NCBI GenBank assembly: GCA_017849575.1
Contig: JAFIGV010000020.1
Location: 1-61,311 of the forward strand
Reading direction: 5' to 3'
DNA: 61,311 nt
From: Flavipsychrobacter sp.
GTDB taxonomy: Bacteria; Bacteroidota; Bacteroidia; Chitinophagales; Chitinophagaceae
Position numbers and translations under genes: made by a program. The first letter of the stretch is position 1. Every line of letters begins with the position of its first letter. The notes below the pieces were generated by a model that saw nothing but the letters and a program-made list of their open reading frames with translations, was not told the DNA's origin and did not search any database. Below are positions 42,612 through 52,040 of the stretch, in pieces.

Positions 42612-43658
42612 CTATCGGTGATAATGTAGAAAACAACTATCGAGACTTCCATTTGAATTACGCAACATCAAAATTTCAAGTGTAGTCGCATTCCAGTTTT
42701 TTGCCTGAATAGAATGTATAAAGGCTCCCGGGTTTGCGTAAGTCATATATTCATTGAACTGGCAATTGATATAGGGTACGACAGAATCTCCATTGTTAGC
42801 CACATTTCTGATCGTCACCACGGGATTGTTAGGATTGTAACTAACAATTTCAGAGTTATAATCCATCACCGTATCAGGAAAGACAGCGTGTACCTGCCAG
42901 TTTCCCAGCAGATCTGAAATGCAACCGCCTCCGGAGCTTCCCACAGAAACCTGAAATGAACAGGTGTCGGCAGTGCTATCTTCCGCACGAACAATGAATG
43001 TCAGGTTGTAGGAACCACCCGGCACACCGTTATTCATAAGCGTAATGTGACCTGGCGCTGATGCACCGCCCTCCAAAGTAATTGCAACTACGCTTGAAAA
43101 CACGTCCATATTTACCGGTGCACCTGACACATTGCAGAAAAAAGTGTGAGAATACTGACTGTAATTGTGCAGTGCAAAAGGCAGTTCAACCGTTGCACCT
43201 GATGCAAGCGAAGTATCTGACGGACAGGTTATACCAAAGTTTACTTGTTCCGGTGCTACAATTTTTAAGTTGAGTCTGATCTTGTCCAGACGCCCACCTT
43301 TGCCTTCTACTTCAATCTCCAAAAGTTCATCGCCATAATTTTGACCTGTTGGAAAAGTGTAGTTGCTATCTACTGTAACCGTCAGATCGTGTTTCCTAAC
43401 CTGAGCGAACGTTCCTGTTGGTTTAATAGTGGCCGAAATGAGGGGCGAACTCGGATGGAAACGAAAACTAAGTTCTTCTTGAGAAGAAGCGATATAGCCA
43501 ACTACCCAGTAACTTGTATGACCGACAGATTGTGTTGTAGAAATCTCCACTTCGCGATACTCGTCCCGCATAAAAAAGAAAACATAATCATCTTCATCAT
43601 GGACCTTACAGCCGATGAGCGAAACCAAAAGCAGCCAAAGAAAAAAAGTTCGTTTCAT
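42612..43658 (-). CDS. Hypothetical lipoprotein with beta-sandwich domains
   Basis: 348 residues with a lipoprotein signal (MKRTFFLWLLLVSLIGC). The middle has Ig-like beta strands (ITCPSDTSLASGATVELPFALHNYSQ; GGSYNLTFIVRAEDSTADTC) and the end has a lipocalin-like start (ISDLLGNWQVHAVFPD). No family is recognised with certainty. Predicted to sit in the outer membrane or periplasm. Single gene; AT-rich sequence follows upstream. Confidence 0.75.
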   Translation of the reverse strand: MKRTFFLWLLLVSLIGCKVHDEDDYVFFFMRDEYREVEISTTQSVGHTSYWVVGYIASSQEELSFRFHPSSPLISATIKPTGTFAQVRKHDLTVTVDSNYTFPTGQNYGDELLEIEVEGKGGRLDKIRLNLKIVAPEQVNFGITCPSDTSLASGATVELPFALHNYSQYSHTFFCNVSGAPVNMDVFSSVVAITLEGGASAPGHITLMNNGVPGGSYNLTFIVRAEDSTADTCSFQVSVGSSGGGCISDLLGNWQVHAVFPDTVMDYNSEIVSYNPNNPVVTIRNVANNGDSVVPYINCQFNEYMTYANPGAFIHSIQAKNWNATTLEILMLRNSNGSLDSCFLHYHR

Positions 43659-43868
43659 AGCAAGGCAATTTCTATAAATATATAAAATATATTCCTTTTC
43701 ATGCTTTGCAACTTATTTGGCGGATTGTAAGGTCCGGTCAATTCATACAAAATCAACCATAGCTCGCTTCAGAGGACGGGGGTGAACTTTGACCAGTGGG
43801 TTGTAACCCATCTACAGGAAAGCTCGTAGATAATACGCATGAAACCGGGTTATATCACCTCACTAACG

Positions 43869-43901
43869 AAAAAAAACGTCCCGCAGCCTGCAGGACGTTT
43901 T
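43869..43901 (-). terminator. Terminator of fusA
   Basis: On the minus strand AAAACGTCC and GGACGTTTT form a 9-base stem, and the T run continues for eight bases (GGACGTTTTTTTTCG). It lies about 24 bases after the fusA stop; it may also work in the other direction. Confidence 0.85.
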
Positions 43902-43924
43902 CGTTTTATTTCATCTAAAGTGAA

Positions 43925-46066
43925 TTATGCACTCACTTTACCTTTTGCTTTAGCTACTACTTCTTCTTCGATATTGCGCGGAGCCGGAGCATAGTGGCTG
44001 AACTCCATGGTGGAAGACGCACGACCAGAAGAAAGCGAACGAAGCTGTGTTACATAACCAAACATTTCGCTCAGCGGAACTTTAGCTTTGATTACCTGCG
44101 CGCCGGCACGTGTGTCCATACCTTCCAGCATAGCACGACGACGGTTAAGGTCACCGGTTACATCACCCATGTATTGTTCCGGAGTGATTACCTCTACTTT
44201 CATGATCGGCTCGAGGATGATGGGCTTAGCCTTACGACCTGCTTCACGAAAACCTGCTTTCGCACAAAGCTCAAACGACAGACCATCAGAATCCACCGCG
44301 TGGAAAGAACCATCAAACAAAGTGATCTTGAGGTTTTCTACCGGGAAGCCTGCCAGAGGACCGGTAGTCATAGAGGCTTCAAAGCCTTTTTGAACCGGAG
44401 AGATAAATTCCTTAGGAATCGCACCACCTACAATTTTGTTCACAAACTGATAAGTTCCCTTTCCTTCTTTCAGGAACTCTTCATCAGCAGGTCCGATCTC
44501 AAACTGGATATCGGCAAACTTACCACGACCACCCGTTTGCTTTTTGTAGATTTCACGGTGAGAAACCATAGCAGTAAATGCTTCTTTGTAAGCCACCTGC
44601 GGTGCACCCTGATTTACTTCTACCTTAAACTCACGACGCATACGGTCGATGATAATCTCAAGGTGAAGCTCACCCATACCGCGCAGGATGGTTTGACCGG
44701 TATCTTCATCCGTATTTACACGCAAAGTCGGATCTTCTTCTACCAGCTTCGCAATGGCCATACCCATCTTTTCCATATCCGCCTGAGTTTTCGGCTCGAT
44801 GGCGATAGCAATTACCGGCTCAGGAATGAACATGTTTTCCAGTACGATAGGATGCTTTTCATCGCAAAGTGTATCACCGGTTTTGATGTCTTTAAAACCT
44901 ACAGCAGCTCCGATATCACCTGCCTCGATATAGTCAATCGGGTTTTGTTTGTTGGCATGCATCTGCATGATGCGCGAGATACGTTCGTTCTTGCCCGTAC
45001 GCATGTTGAGTACATACGTACCAGCATCCAAACGACCGGAATAAGCACGGAAAAACGCCAGACGACCTACGAAAGGATCGGTCATGATCTTAAACGCCAA
45101 TGCGGAGAATGGTTCTTTTGCATCAGGCTTACGGAACATGTCCTCACCATTATCAGGATTTGTTCCTTTGATTGCTTCAATGTCAACGGGCGAAGGCAGG
45201 TAACGAATCACGCAGTCGAGCATTTTCTGCACACCTTTGTTTTTGTAAGACGAACCGCAAAGCATTGGGATAATGCTCAGGTCGATCGTAGCCTTACGTA
45301 CCGCTTCATGAATTTCGTCTTCAGAGATGCTGTTGGGATCTTCGAAGAATTTCTCCATCAGCATATCGTCATATTCTGCAACGGCTTCCACCAGTTGTCC
45401 GCGATATTCTTCTGCTTCAGCACGCATATCTTCCGGAATTTCGCTCTCGGTATAAGTCATACCTTGTGTGGCATCATCCCAAACGATTGCCTTCATGGTG
45501 ATCAGATCCACCACACCTTTAAAGTTGTCTTCAGCACCAATAGGCAACTGTAGCGGAACGGCTTTAGCACCGAGCATGTCGCGCACCTGCTGTACCACCA
45601 TCAGGAAGTCAGCGCCGATACGGTCCATTTTATTAACGAAGCCCAGACGGGGAACACGATAGCGATTTGCCTGACGCCATACAGTTTCCGACTGAGGTTC
45701 AACACCATCAACCGCAGAAAACAAAGCCACCAGACCGTCAAGCACACGCATAGAACGTTCTACCTCTACGGTAAAATCCACGTGGCCCGGAGTATCGATG
45801 ATATTGAATTTATATTTTTTTGCGTTGGGCAAAGGCTGTCCCTGAGACGTAGGGAAGTTCCAAAAACAGGTAGTGGCAGCAGATGTAATGGTGATACCAC
45901 GCTCCTGCTCCTGCGCCATCCAGTCCATGGTGGCAGCACCTTCGTGCACTTCACCAATCTTGTGGTTTACACCGGTGTAATAAAGGATACGTTCTGTAGT
46001 TGTGGTTTTACCGGCATCGATGTGCGCTGCAATACCAAAGTTGCGCTGTAAGCGTAAGTCTGCCAT
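43925..46066 (-). CDS. fusA: Elongation factor G
   Basis: 713 residues, full length. G-domain motifs are intact: [13 protein letters not shown] (P-loop, residues 14-26), [23 protein letters not shown]. Domains II-V follow, with the C-terminal [21 protein letters not shown] segment. Promotes ribosome translocation. Notably it stands alone, not beside rpsL, rpsG or tuf. The sequence looks like the main, GTPase-competent EF-G rather than a degenerate paralogue, but a second copy elsewhere cannot be excluded. Confidence 0.95.
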   Translation of the reverse strand: MADLRLQRNFGIAAHIDAGKTTTTERILYYTGVNHKIGEVHEGAATMDWMAQEQERGITITSAATTCFWNFPTSQGQPLPNAKKYKFNIIDTPGHVDFTVEVERSMRVLDGLVALFSAVDGVEPQSETVWRQANRYRVPRLGFVNKMDRIGADFLMVVQQVRDMLGAKAVPLQLPIGAEDNFKGVVDLITMKAIVWDDATQGMTYTESEIPEDMRAEAEEYRGQLVEAVAEYDDMLMEKFFEDPNSISEDEIHEAVRKATIDLSIIPMLCGSSYKNKGVQKMLDCVIRYLPSPVDIEAIKGTNPDNGEDMFRKPDAKEPFSALAFKIMTDPFVGRLAFFRAYSGRLDAGTYVLNMRTGKNERISRIMQMHANKQNPIDYIEAGDIGAAVGFKDIKTGDTLCDEKHPIVLENMFIPEPVIAIAIEPKTQADMEKMGMAIAKLVEEDPTLRVNTDEDTGQTILRGMGELHLEIIIDRMRREFKVEVNQGAPQVAYKEAFTAMVSHREIYKKQTGGRGKFADIQFEIGPADEEFLKEGKGTYQFVNKIVGGAIPKEFISPVQKGFEASMTTGPLAGFPVENLKITLFDGSFHAVDSDGLSFELCAKAGFREAGRKAKPIILEPIMKVEVITPEQYMGDVTGDLNRRRAMLEGMDTRAGAQVIKAKVPLSEMFGYVTQLRSLSSGRASSTMEFSHYAPAPRNIEEEVVAKAKGKVSA

Positions 46067-46102
46067 TGTTATAGATTATTAAATGCTTTTCAAAATGAGG
46101 TG

Positions 46103-46110
46103 CAAAAGTA
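46103..46110 (-). promoter_or_regulatory. Candidate -7 element of fusA promoter
   Basis: Minus-strand TACTTTTG matches TAnnTTTG exactly, 37 bases before the start codon. The -33 position is poor. Confidence 0.45.
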
Positions 46111-46173
46111 GGGGAATAAAATCAAATTTGGAAAATGTCTGTAGCCAAAATTGATTAACAATTCCCGAGGGTA

Positions 46174-46623
46174 TCAGCAGGGTATTTTCTCTACCCTTCT
46201 TTCATGTCTTCCACCTTCAAACGCCGTTTCAGCAAAGGCTTTCACCATGGCGCTCGCATCGTCCAACGACACGAAACGCGCAGGAAGACACAATACATTT
46301 GCATTGTTGTGCTGACGTGCCAGTTGTGCAAGCTCTGTATTCCAGCACAAGGCGGCGCGGATGCCAGCGTGTTTATTGGCAGTAATGCACACACCGTTAC
46401 CACTGCCACAGATCAGAATACCGAAAGATGCCTTTCCCGTTTCAACGTCTGTAGCTACAGGATGCGCAAAGTCAGGATAGTCAACGCTATCAGCGCTATG
46501 CGTTCCTTTGTCGATAATGCTCCAGCCTTCTACCTGCAACATTTCCTTTATAGCTTCTTTATAGTCAAAACCTGCATGGTCGCATCCTATTGCCACTGGC
46601 AAATTTTTATCAAAGCTTTGCAT
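46174..46623 (-). CDS. rpiB: Ribose 5-phosphate isomerase B
   Basis: 149 residues. Motifs GCDHAGFDYKEAI, YPDFAHPVA, ICGSGNGVCITANKHAGIRAALCW and the terminal RRVEKI are typical of RpiB/LacAB. The active-site cysteine is in CGSGNG. Interconverts ribose 5-phosphate and ribulose 5-phosphate. It follows tatC by two bases in the same direction. Confidence 0.95.
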   Translation of the reverse strand: MQSFDKNLPVAIGCDHAGFDYKEAIKEMLQVEGWSIIDKGTHSADSVDYPDFAHPVATDVETGKASFGILICGSGNGVCITANKHAGIRAALCWNTELAQLARQHNNANVLCLPARFVSLDDASAMVKAFAETAFEGGRHERRVEKIPC

Positions 46624-46625
46624 GA

Positions 46626-47480
46626 TTATCTGTTTTCGAGGTCTTTTCTTTTACGTTCTTTCATGGCGCGCTCACTGATGGTGATACCTGCTTCGTACAG
46701 TACCACCAGGGGTATGGTCACAATCCAAATGGAAAGCCAGTCGGGCGGTGTAATGACCGCGGCAAGTACAAGAATGATAATGAAGGCGTATTTCCGCTTA
46801 TCGCGCATCAGCTTGGGGGTAAGCAAGCCAATTTTAGAAAGAAAAAATACCAGCACCGGTAGTTCAAATACCAGTCCCATTCCTAACACCAGATCGCTCA
46901 TGGTATCGTAGTAATTAGCAATGGTGATGATGTTTTTGAACTGCGGGCTCAATTGATAATTAGCGAAAAAATTGATGGTAAAGGGAGCAATAATATAGTA
47001 GGCAAAAGCTACCCCGAAGAAGAAAAGCAGCGAAGACCAGAATACAATACCCTTTGCATATTTCAGTTCCTTTTCCGTAAGCGCAGGTTTGATAAACCGC
47101 CAGAGCTCCCAGAATACATAGGGAAAGGATACGATAAACCCGATCATAAAAGACGAGGAAAAGCTCATCATAAACTGTCCGCTCAGCTCAGTGTTCTGAA
47201 ACATCAGTTCCATATCACCGAGGCAGAGCACATCGGTTCCGATAAGCTTACCAAGGGAACAAAGCCAGTTGTAGGAGACAAAATCCGACTGAGCAGGGCC
47301 CAGGATTACATGGGTAAAAATCCAGTCTATGTTAAAAAAAACGACGATCGAAGTGATCGCTATAACTGCCACCGCGCGAATAAGATGCCAGCGCAATTCT
47401 TCAATATGATCGGTAAACGCCATTTCGGCGGCCGGGCTCGATCCTTTTCTCTTTTTTAGAAACCTGTCTATTAAGCTCAC
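46626..47480 (-). CDS. tatC: Sec-independent protein translocase TatC
   Basis: 284 residues with six hydrophobic segments. The start is a GTG at 47480, chosen because the positively charged N-terminus (SLIDRFLKKRKGSSPAAEMAF) precedes the conserved DHIEELRWHLIR in relatives; an ATG at 47423 would remove it. FPYVFWELWRFIKPALTEKE is the family's signature cytoplasmic loop. Recognises twin-arginine signals. An extended loop with two cysteines lies between the first two helices. No tatA gene is in the window. Confidence 0.94.
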   Translation of the reverse strand: MSLIDRFLKKRKGSSPAAEMAFTDHIEELRWHLIRAVAVIAITSIVVFFNIDWIFTHVILGPAQSDFVSYNWLCSLGKLIGTDVLCLGDMELMFQNTELSGQFMMSFSSSFMIGFIVSFPYVFWELWRFIKPALTEKELKYAKGIVFWSSLLFFFGVAFAYYIIAPFTINFFANYQLSPQFKNIITIANYYDTMSDLVLGMGLVFELPVLVFFLSKIGLLTPKLMRDKRKYAFIIILVLAAVITPPDWLSIWIVTIPLVVLYEAGITISERAMKERKRKDLENR

Positions 47481-47647
47481 AGTGGTAAGTTGCCGGGCGC
47501 GAAGTTAAGGATTTACTCAGCCTGAGCGATTTTTTTGTGCGACCCGCCACCCTGTGCCTAAGCCTTTACAGCTATAGCGACCCACCCTAAAAACGAAAAG
47601 CAGCGAGACCATTCGCCGCCTTCGTAATATAAATCAATGAGATACAA

Positions 47648-48724
47648 TTAGTTTTTGTAAACTTTTACTGAACAGGTAAAGTTTTCAAGCTTTTCGACCT
47701 GTTGCTCGCGGCTCAGCCGGTTTAACTTATTGCTTTTGGGCAACTTGATATTGACCGCCGAATTATTAATAAGATCAACAATGGCGCGGGTGCTTACAGC
47801 ATACGTAGTGCCGGCAGATTCGGATTCTTTCCCGGTTACGATGGCGATCACATTTCCGCTTTTGTCTATTACAGGTGCGCCGCTTTGTCCGGGATTGGCC
47901 GGCATCTCCAATCTATACTGCATCGAATCCCCTTCAAATCCGTTTTTCGAGCTGATGTATCCTTCATTATACACGATATCATCCTGCGGATATCCAATAG
48001 TAAATACCCTCGTCCCAATTGCTTTTTTAGAGGGTGCGAGCAGGTATGGAATGTCGGTTTTGGAAAAACGGAAGTTTTTGTAATCTACTTTCAGCAACGC
48101 CACATCTGTCTTTTCATTAAAAGTGACCAGGTGGGCTTTAAAATATTCACCATCCTTGTTTTGTATATAAACAGAATCGGCCCCTTCCGTAACGTGGTAG
48201 TTGGTAACAAAATAACCATCGTTGGTCAGCGCAAATCCGGAGCCTGAAAAGTTGGCCGGTGCTACCGGTGAGGCCTGACTACCATTGATATTGCTGATGA
48301 GAGCAGACTGAGAGCGTTTGATGGTTTCGAGTTCCCGCTTCAGTAGTTTGTATTGAGACGACCGTTTGCTTTCATTGTGCGCAACAATCCAAAAAGTAGA
48401 AAGCGTAGTCAGTAAGGCAATAGCCGCAGCCACAGCACCGGTACGCAGATAATGCGTGCGCAGCGGTATGGTGCGTACCTGACGGAAAGAGTTCTTTCCT
48501 TGAGTAGCGTGTTGTTGTTGGATGCTCAACAGCATATTCCTAAACTGTTTCTGTCGTCCGCCATTCTTCAGTGCCTGCAACATATCCAGACACTCCTGAA
48601 AATCAACAGCAAACGCCGGGTCGTCGGCCATTCTTAGATTTAATGCAGATAAGTCACCGGCGGATAAATTTCCCTCCAGATACTCTTCGGCTAATTTCCA
48701 GCTTTCAATATCTCTGTTCATCAT
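47648..48724 (-). CDS. Membrane-anchored fusion: anti-sigma-like N-terminus and trypsin-like (S1C) serine protease
   Basis: 358 residues. The cytoplasmic part (1-90) has the pattern of Bacteroidota anti-sigma factors (SWKLAEEYLEGNLSAGDLSALNLRMADDPAF). One membrane helix at about 94-115 is followed by a short coiled coil and a periplasmic trypsin-like domain with His177 (TNYHVTEGA), Asp207 (KTDVALLKV) and Ser281 (NPGQSGAPV). No PDZ domain. It starts three bases after the sigma factor gene. The arrangement suggests a sigma regulator with a built-in sensor or self-cleaving protease; that is inference. Confidence 0.88.
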   Translation of the reverse strand: MMNRDIESWKLAEEYLEGNLSAGDLSALNLRMADDPAFAVDFQECLDMLQALKNGGRQKQFRNMLLSIQQQHATQGKNSFRQVRTIPLRTHYLRTGAVAAAIALLTTLSTFWIVAHNESKRSSQYKLLKRELETIKRSQSALISNINGSQASPVAPANFSGSGFALTNDGYFVTNYHVTEGADSVYIQNKDGEYFKAHLVTFNEKTDVALLKVDYKNFRFSKTDIPYLLAPSKKAIGTRVFTIGYPQDDIVYNEGYISSKNGFEGDSMQYRLEMPANPGQSGAPVIDKSGNVIAIVTGKESESAGTTYAVSTRAIVDLINNSAVNIKLPKSNKLNRLSREQQVEKLENFTCSVKVYKN

Positions 48725-48727
48725 CTG

Positions 48728-49309
48728 TTACCATTTTGCCTGTGTACCATAAAAAATCTTTCTAAGGCGATTCAGGCATTTGTACTTCTGTGTTTTAGCA
48801 TTGTCAGGATTCGTATAGCCAAATTCGTGCGCTATTTCCTGCATGCTTTTGTCATCATTGTAAAACGCTTTGAGCAGGGAGCTACACGGCTCACCGAGCT
48901 GTTCCATAGCGCTTTGTAGCATCATAAAGTGCGATTCCCGCTCCTGATGTGCTTTTATATCATCTTCATACACCCAATCCCGTCCTTCGTCGCCTCCGGC
49001 ACTATCGCCAAGCGATGAGGGCTGCTTTTGCGCCCGCTGCAATCTTTTGTACCAAAGATGTTTGCAGATAGCAAAGAGATAAGTACCGACTTTGCAGGTC
49101 AGGCGAAAATCCTCCTGCTGGGCCTTCTCAAAAAGCACCACCATCGCCTCCTGAAAAATATCTGCGGCATCGCCTTCCACACCCCCCTGCTGCAACATCC
49201 AGGATTTTACCACCTTATAATGTTGGTGATACAGTAGTTCGGTAGCTGCACGCTCACCCCTGGCCAAACCCCACAATAGCTCCTGCTCTGTATGAAACTG
49301 ATGATACAC
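48728..49309 (-). CDS. ECF-type RNA polymerase sigma factor
   Basis: 193 residues starting at a GTG at 49309; no ATG is available near the N-terminus. Region 2 is seen in LLYHQHYKVVKSWMLQ ... ADIFQEAMVVLFEKA and region 4 in LKAFYNDDKSMQEIAHEFGY ... QKYKCLNRLRKIF. A longer acidic linker (DSAGGDEGRDWVYEDD) joins them. It is directly upstream of the anti-sigma-like protease and is presumably held by it. An exact TAnnTTTG element lies about 65 bases before the start. Confidence 0.93.
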   Translation of the reverse strand: MYHQFHTEQELLWGLARGERAATELLYHQHYKVVKSWMLQQGGVEGDAADIFQEAMVVLFEKAQQEDFRLTCKVGTYLFAICKHLWYKRLQRAQKQPSSLGDSAGGDEGRDWVYEDDIKAHQERESHFMMLQSAMEQLGEPCSSLLKAFYNDDKSMQEIAHEFGYTNPDNAKTQKYKCLNRLRKIFYGTQAKW

Positions 49310-49371
49310 TTGTTTATACCTGCTTTTAAAAAAAGTAACCCGGCTTTTTTTCCGCCTGCCGGTCGGCCCTG

Positions 49372-49379
49372 CAAACTTA
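49372..49379 (-). promoter_or_regulatory. Candidate -7 element of the sigma/protease operon
   Basis: Minus-strand TAAGTTTG matches TAnnTTTG exactly. No -33 TTTG is found at the standard distance, so it could be a promoter of another type or activated. Confidence 0.4.
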
Positions 49380-49509
49380 GCGGCTTATATCTAAGTTACC
49401 GAGGGGTGAGAAAATGCTCCCAAAAAATTTTTTAGATTTTTTTTCGAAAGCTGGGTTACCTTTTTCTTTTAGGGGTATAAATGTGAAATAACCATTTAAA
49501 AAAACAAAC

Positions 49510-49725
49510 ATGAAATTCGTAAAACTGAGCATTTTCGCGCTTTCAATGGGTCTTTTCGTTGCTTCTTGCGGCGATAACGCTACTACCGAAGAAGGTACTA
49601 CTACTGACAGCACTATGACTGCTCCAGCTCCTGAAGCAGCTCCGGCTCCAATGGACACAACCACTGCAATGCCTGCTGATTCTACAGCTGCAATGACTGC
49701 TGATTCTACAGCTGCTGCTCACTAA
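49510..49725 (+). CDS. Small Ala/Thr-rich lipoprotein
   Basis: 71 residues. Signal MKFVKLSIFALSMGLFVASC with lipobox VASC, so the mature protein is about 52 residues attached by lipid. It is built almost only of Ala, Thr, Ser, Pro, Asp and Met (TAPAPEAAPAPMDTT; ADSTAAMTADSTAAAH repeated) and should be disordered. It lies divergent from the sigma factor gene and ends in a strong terminator, so expression as a separate, perhaps abundant, transcript is likely. Confidence 0.85.
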   Translation: MKFVKLSIFALSMGLFVASCGDNATTEEGTTTDSTMTAPAPEAAPAPMDTTTAMPADSTAAMTADSTAAAH

Positions 49726-49754
49726 TCTGAGTACGTTAGAAAAAATAACAAGAG

Positions 49755-49776
49755 TCCCGCTTCGGCGGGATTTTTG
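49755..49776 (+). terminator. Terminator of the small lipoprotein gene
   Basis: Stem TCCCGC/GCGGGA with a TTCG tetraloop and a run of five T, 29 bases after the stop. Confidence 0.9.
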
Positions 49777-49820
49777 GTTTGAAGACGCTTTACGGGGAAG
49801 AAAGGAACAGTTGTCAAACA

Positions 49821-50756
49821 CTAAGAAGACATAGACAGACAGTTCCGGGCTGCCTGTTCATCCTCCGCAAGTTGCCGCTGCAATGCCTCCAGCGTAGCAA
49901 ACTTTTCTTCGTGCCGGAGCCAGGCTACAAAAAATATTTCTATCTCTTGTCCGTACAGCTCGCGGGAAAAATTGAAAATATTGACCTCCAGGTGCAAAAC
50001 CGAACCATCGGATACCGTAGGATTAAAGCCAATACTCATCATACCACCCAGGGTTTCATCCCCAATTCTGATTCTTACTGCATAAATTCCGTTAGCGGGC
50101 ACTATTTGCTCAGGATCAACAGGTTGTAGATTTGCAGTGGGGTAGCCGATCGTTCGCCCCAATTGCTTTCCGGCTATGACCGTTGCCCTTATGCTGTAGT
50201 GACGGTCGAGCATCGAAGCGGCATCCGCCACCCGGCCTTCCTGTAGAGCCCTCCTTATTTTTGTAGAGCTCACCGTGGCCTCATCTATCACCTGAGGCGG
50301 AATTTCTATCACTTTGTAGTTCCATTCCAGCTCCTGCGATCTTAGTAAAGCTATGTCTCCCCCTCGGTCAAAGCCAAAATGGTGGTCATAGCCAATAATG
50401 ATACAGGTCGGCCGGAATAATCTTACAAGAAAGTTCTCAATATATTGGGCGGCCGTAAGTTCGGAGAAAGCTTTGGTGAAGGGCACAACAACAATATGCC
50501 GGATGCCCGTTTGTTCTATCAAGCGGATTTTTTCGTCGAGGGGTGTAATGAGCCGGATAGGCTGATCCGGAAAAAGCAGCTTTCGCGGATGTGGATGGAA
50601 GGTAATGACCACGCTCTCGCTGCCATGCTCCCACGCATAGCTGGCTACTTCTTTCAATATTTCCTGATGTCCATGATGCACACCATCAAACGTGCCGATA
50701 GTGACCACAGACCCTGAAAGATCAGGCAGATTGTCCAGTTCAAAATACACTGCCAT
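49821..50756 (-). CDS. ribF: Bifunctional riboflavin kinase/FAD synthetase
   Basis: 311 residues. The N-terminal adenylyltransferase domain has the nucleotidyl motif VTIGTFDGVHHGHQEIL and IIGYDHHFGFDRGGD, and ATVSSTKIRRAL. The C-terminal kinase domain starts at about residue 185 (VIAGKQLGRTIGYPTANL). Makes FMN and FAD from riboflavin. It begins four bases after kynU, an interesting pairing because kynureninase's neighbour kynurenine monooxygenase needs FAD, though kmo is not here. Confidence 0.95.
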   Translation of the reverse strand: MAVYFELDNLPDLSGSVVTIGTFDGVHHGHQEILKEVASYAWEHGSESVVITFHPHPRKLLFPDQPIRLITPLDEKIRLIEQTGIRHIVVVPFTKAFSELTAAQYIENFLVRLFRPTCIIIGYDHHFGFDRGGDIALLRSQELEWNYKVIEIPPQVIDEATVSSTKIRRALQEGRVADAASMLDRHYSIRATVIAGKQLGRTIGYPTANLQPVDPEQIVPANGIYAVRIRIGDETLGGMMSIGFNPTVSDGSVLHLEVNIFNFSRELYGQEIEIFFVAWLRHEEKFATLEALQRQLAEDEQAARNCLSMSS

Positions 50757-50760
50757 GTGT

Positions 50761-52023
50761 TCAGATGCCTCTCAGGATTTCGTAGAAACGATATGCGTCT
50801 TCAAACGTGTTGTAAAGTGGTACAGGAGCAATGCGAATGACGTTGGGTTCGCGCCAGTCGGCTATAACGCCCTGTGCCGTCAACGCATCAAAAACTTCGC
50901 GTCCGCGATCTTTAAACAACAGGGAAAGCTGACACCCTCTCCTTTCCTTATCTTTTGGAGTAATGATTTCAAAAGGCAGGTTCGTCACTTGCAGCAATAG
51001 CCACTCAAGATATGCGGTCAGTTGTACACTTTTTGTACGGAGTGCCTCCATGCTCGTTTTCTCAAAAATATCCAGCGATGCATGATGCGCCACCATATTA
51101 AAGACTTGTGCATTGCTCATTTGCCAGCTTTCAGCCGTTGGCTTAGGAACAAATCCTTTCTCCATCTTAAACCGCGTCTTTTCATCGTTTCCCCACCAAC
51201 CTGCCAGCCGGAAGGTTTTAGGATTGCTCGCATGGTGTTCGTGAACATAAATGCCGCCCACGCCACCGGGCCCGCTGTTCAGATATTTATAGGAACACCA
51301 GCAGGCGAAGTCCACATTCCAATCGTGCAGTTGCAGGGGGACATTGCCCACCGCGTGCGCAAGGTCGTAGCCCACGTATGCACCTGCTTTGTGTGCGGCG
51401 GTGGCAATTCGTTTCAGATCAAAAAACTGACCTGTGTAATAATTTACACCTCCCATCATCACCAGAGCCAGCGAACTGCCGGCCTGTTCAATTGCAGCTA
51501 AAATATCCTCCTCCTCCAGAATATGGGACCCTTCTCTGGGAGCAATCTCAATAATAGCTTCGGCAGGATCGAAGCCATACATACTCACCTGTGTTTCCAC
51601 GGCGTACTGATCCGATGGGAAAGCACCTGCTTCCATGATAATCTTGTATCGGCCACCGGCAGGGCGGTAAAACGAAAGCATGAGCAGATGAAGATTTACC
51701 GTAAGGGTGTTAAGTGCAACGACCTCATTGCTATTAGCACCGACGATCTTCGCCAGCCTGCTGGTAAAAAGATTATGATAGGAAAACCAGGGATTTCTCG
51801 CCTTGAAATGGCCTTCAACACCGTGGGCTGCCCAGTCTTCCAGCTCAGCATCCATCAGATACTTCACACTTTTAGGCTGCAGGCCCAGGGAGTTACCACA
51901 AAAATAATAGACGTCTCTGCCCCCATGCTGCGGAAACAGAAATCGTTCACGAAAAGGAAATAATACATCTACCCGGTCCAGGCTTTGAGCATATTCAAGC
52001 GTAGCTGCAAACGTTGCGGACAT
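50761..52023 (-). CDS. kynU: Kynureninase
   Basis: 420 residues, PLP fold type I. Features: YYFCGNSLGLQPKSV, WFSYHNLFTSRLAKIVGA, MGGVNYYTGQ, GYDLAHAVGNVPL and the lysine loop CWCSYKYLNSGPGGVGGIYVH. Splits kynurenine or 3-hydroxykynurenine to anthranilate or 3-hydroxyanthranilate plus alanine, in tryptophan breakdown or NAD synthesis. Preceded by a good TTTG-N21-TATTTTTG promoter. Confidence 0.95.
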   Translation of the reverse strand: MSATFAATLEYAQSLDRVDVLFPFRERFLFPQHGGRDVYYFCGNSLGLQPKSVKYLMDAELEDWAAHGVEGHFKARNPWFSYHNLFTSRLAKIVGANSNEVVALNTLTVNLHLLMLSFYRPAGGRYKIIMEAGAFPSDQYAVETQVSMYGFDPAEAIIEIAPREGSHILEEEDILAAIEQAGSSLALVMMGGVNYYTGQFFDLKRIATAAHKAGAYVGYDLAHAVGNVPLQLHDWNVDFACWCSYKYLNSGPGGVGGIYVHEHHASNPKTFRLAGWWGNDEKTRFKMEKGFVPKPTAESWQMSNAQVFNMVAHHASLDIFEKTSMEALRTKSVQLTAYLEWLLLQVTNLPFEIITPKDKERRGCQLSLLFKDRGREVFDALTAQGVIADWREPNVIRIAPVPLYNTFEDAYRFYEILRGI

Positions 52024-52040
52024 GCAAAAAATTTTGTGCG

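Noticed and set aside
43800-43815. GGGTTGTAACCC palindrome upstream of the hypothetical lipoprotein gene
   Set aside because: A short palindrome with no promoter elements or second copy near by; not enough to call a regulatory site.
43994-45553. A 519-codon open frame antisense to fusA
   Set aside because: It lies wholly inside a highly conserved gene on the other strand and has no family features, and its composition (many His, Phe, Arg, Thr) is what antisense of EF-G gives. It is a shadow frame.
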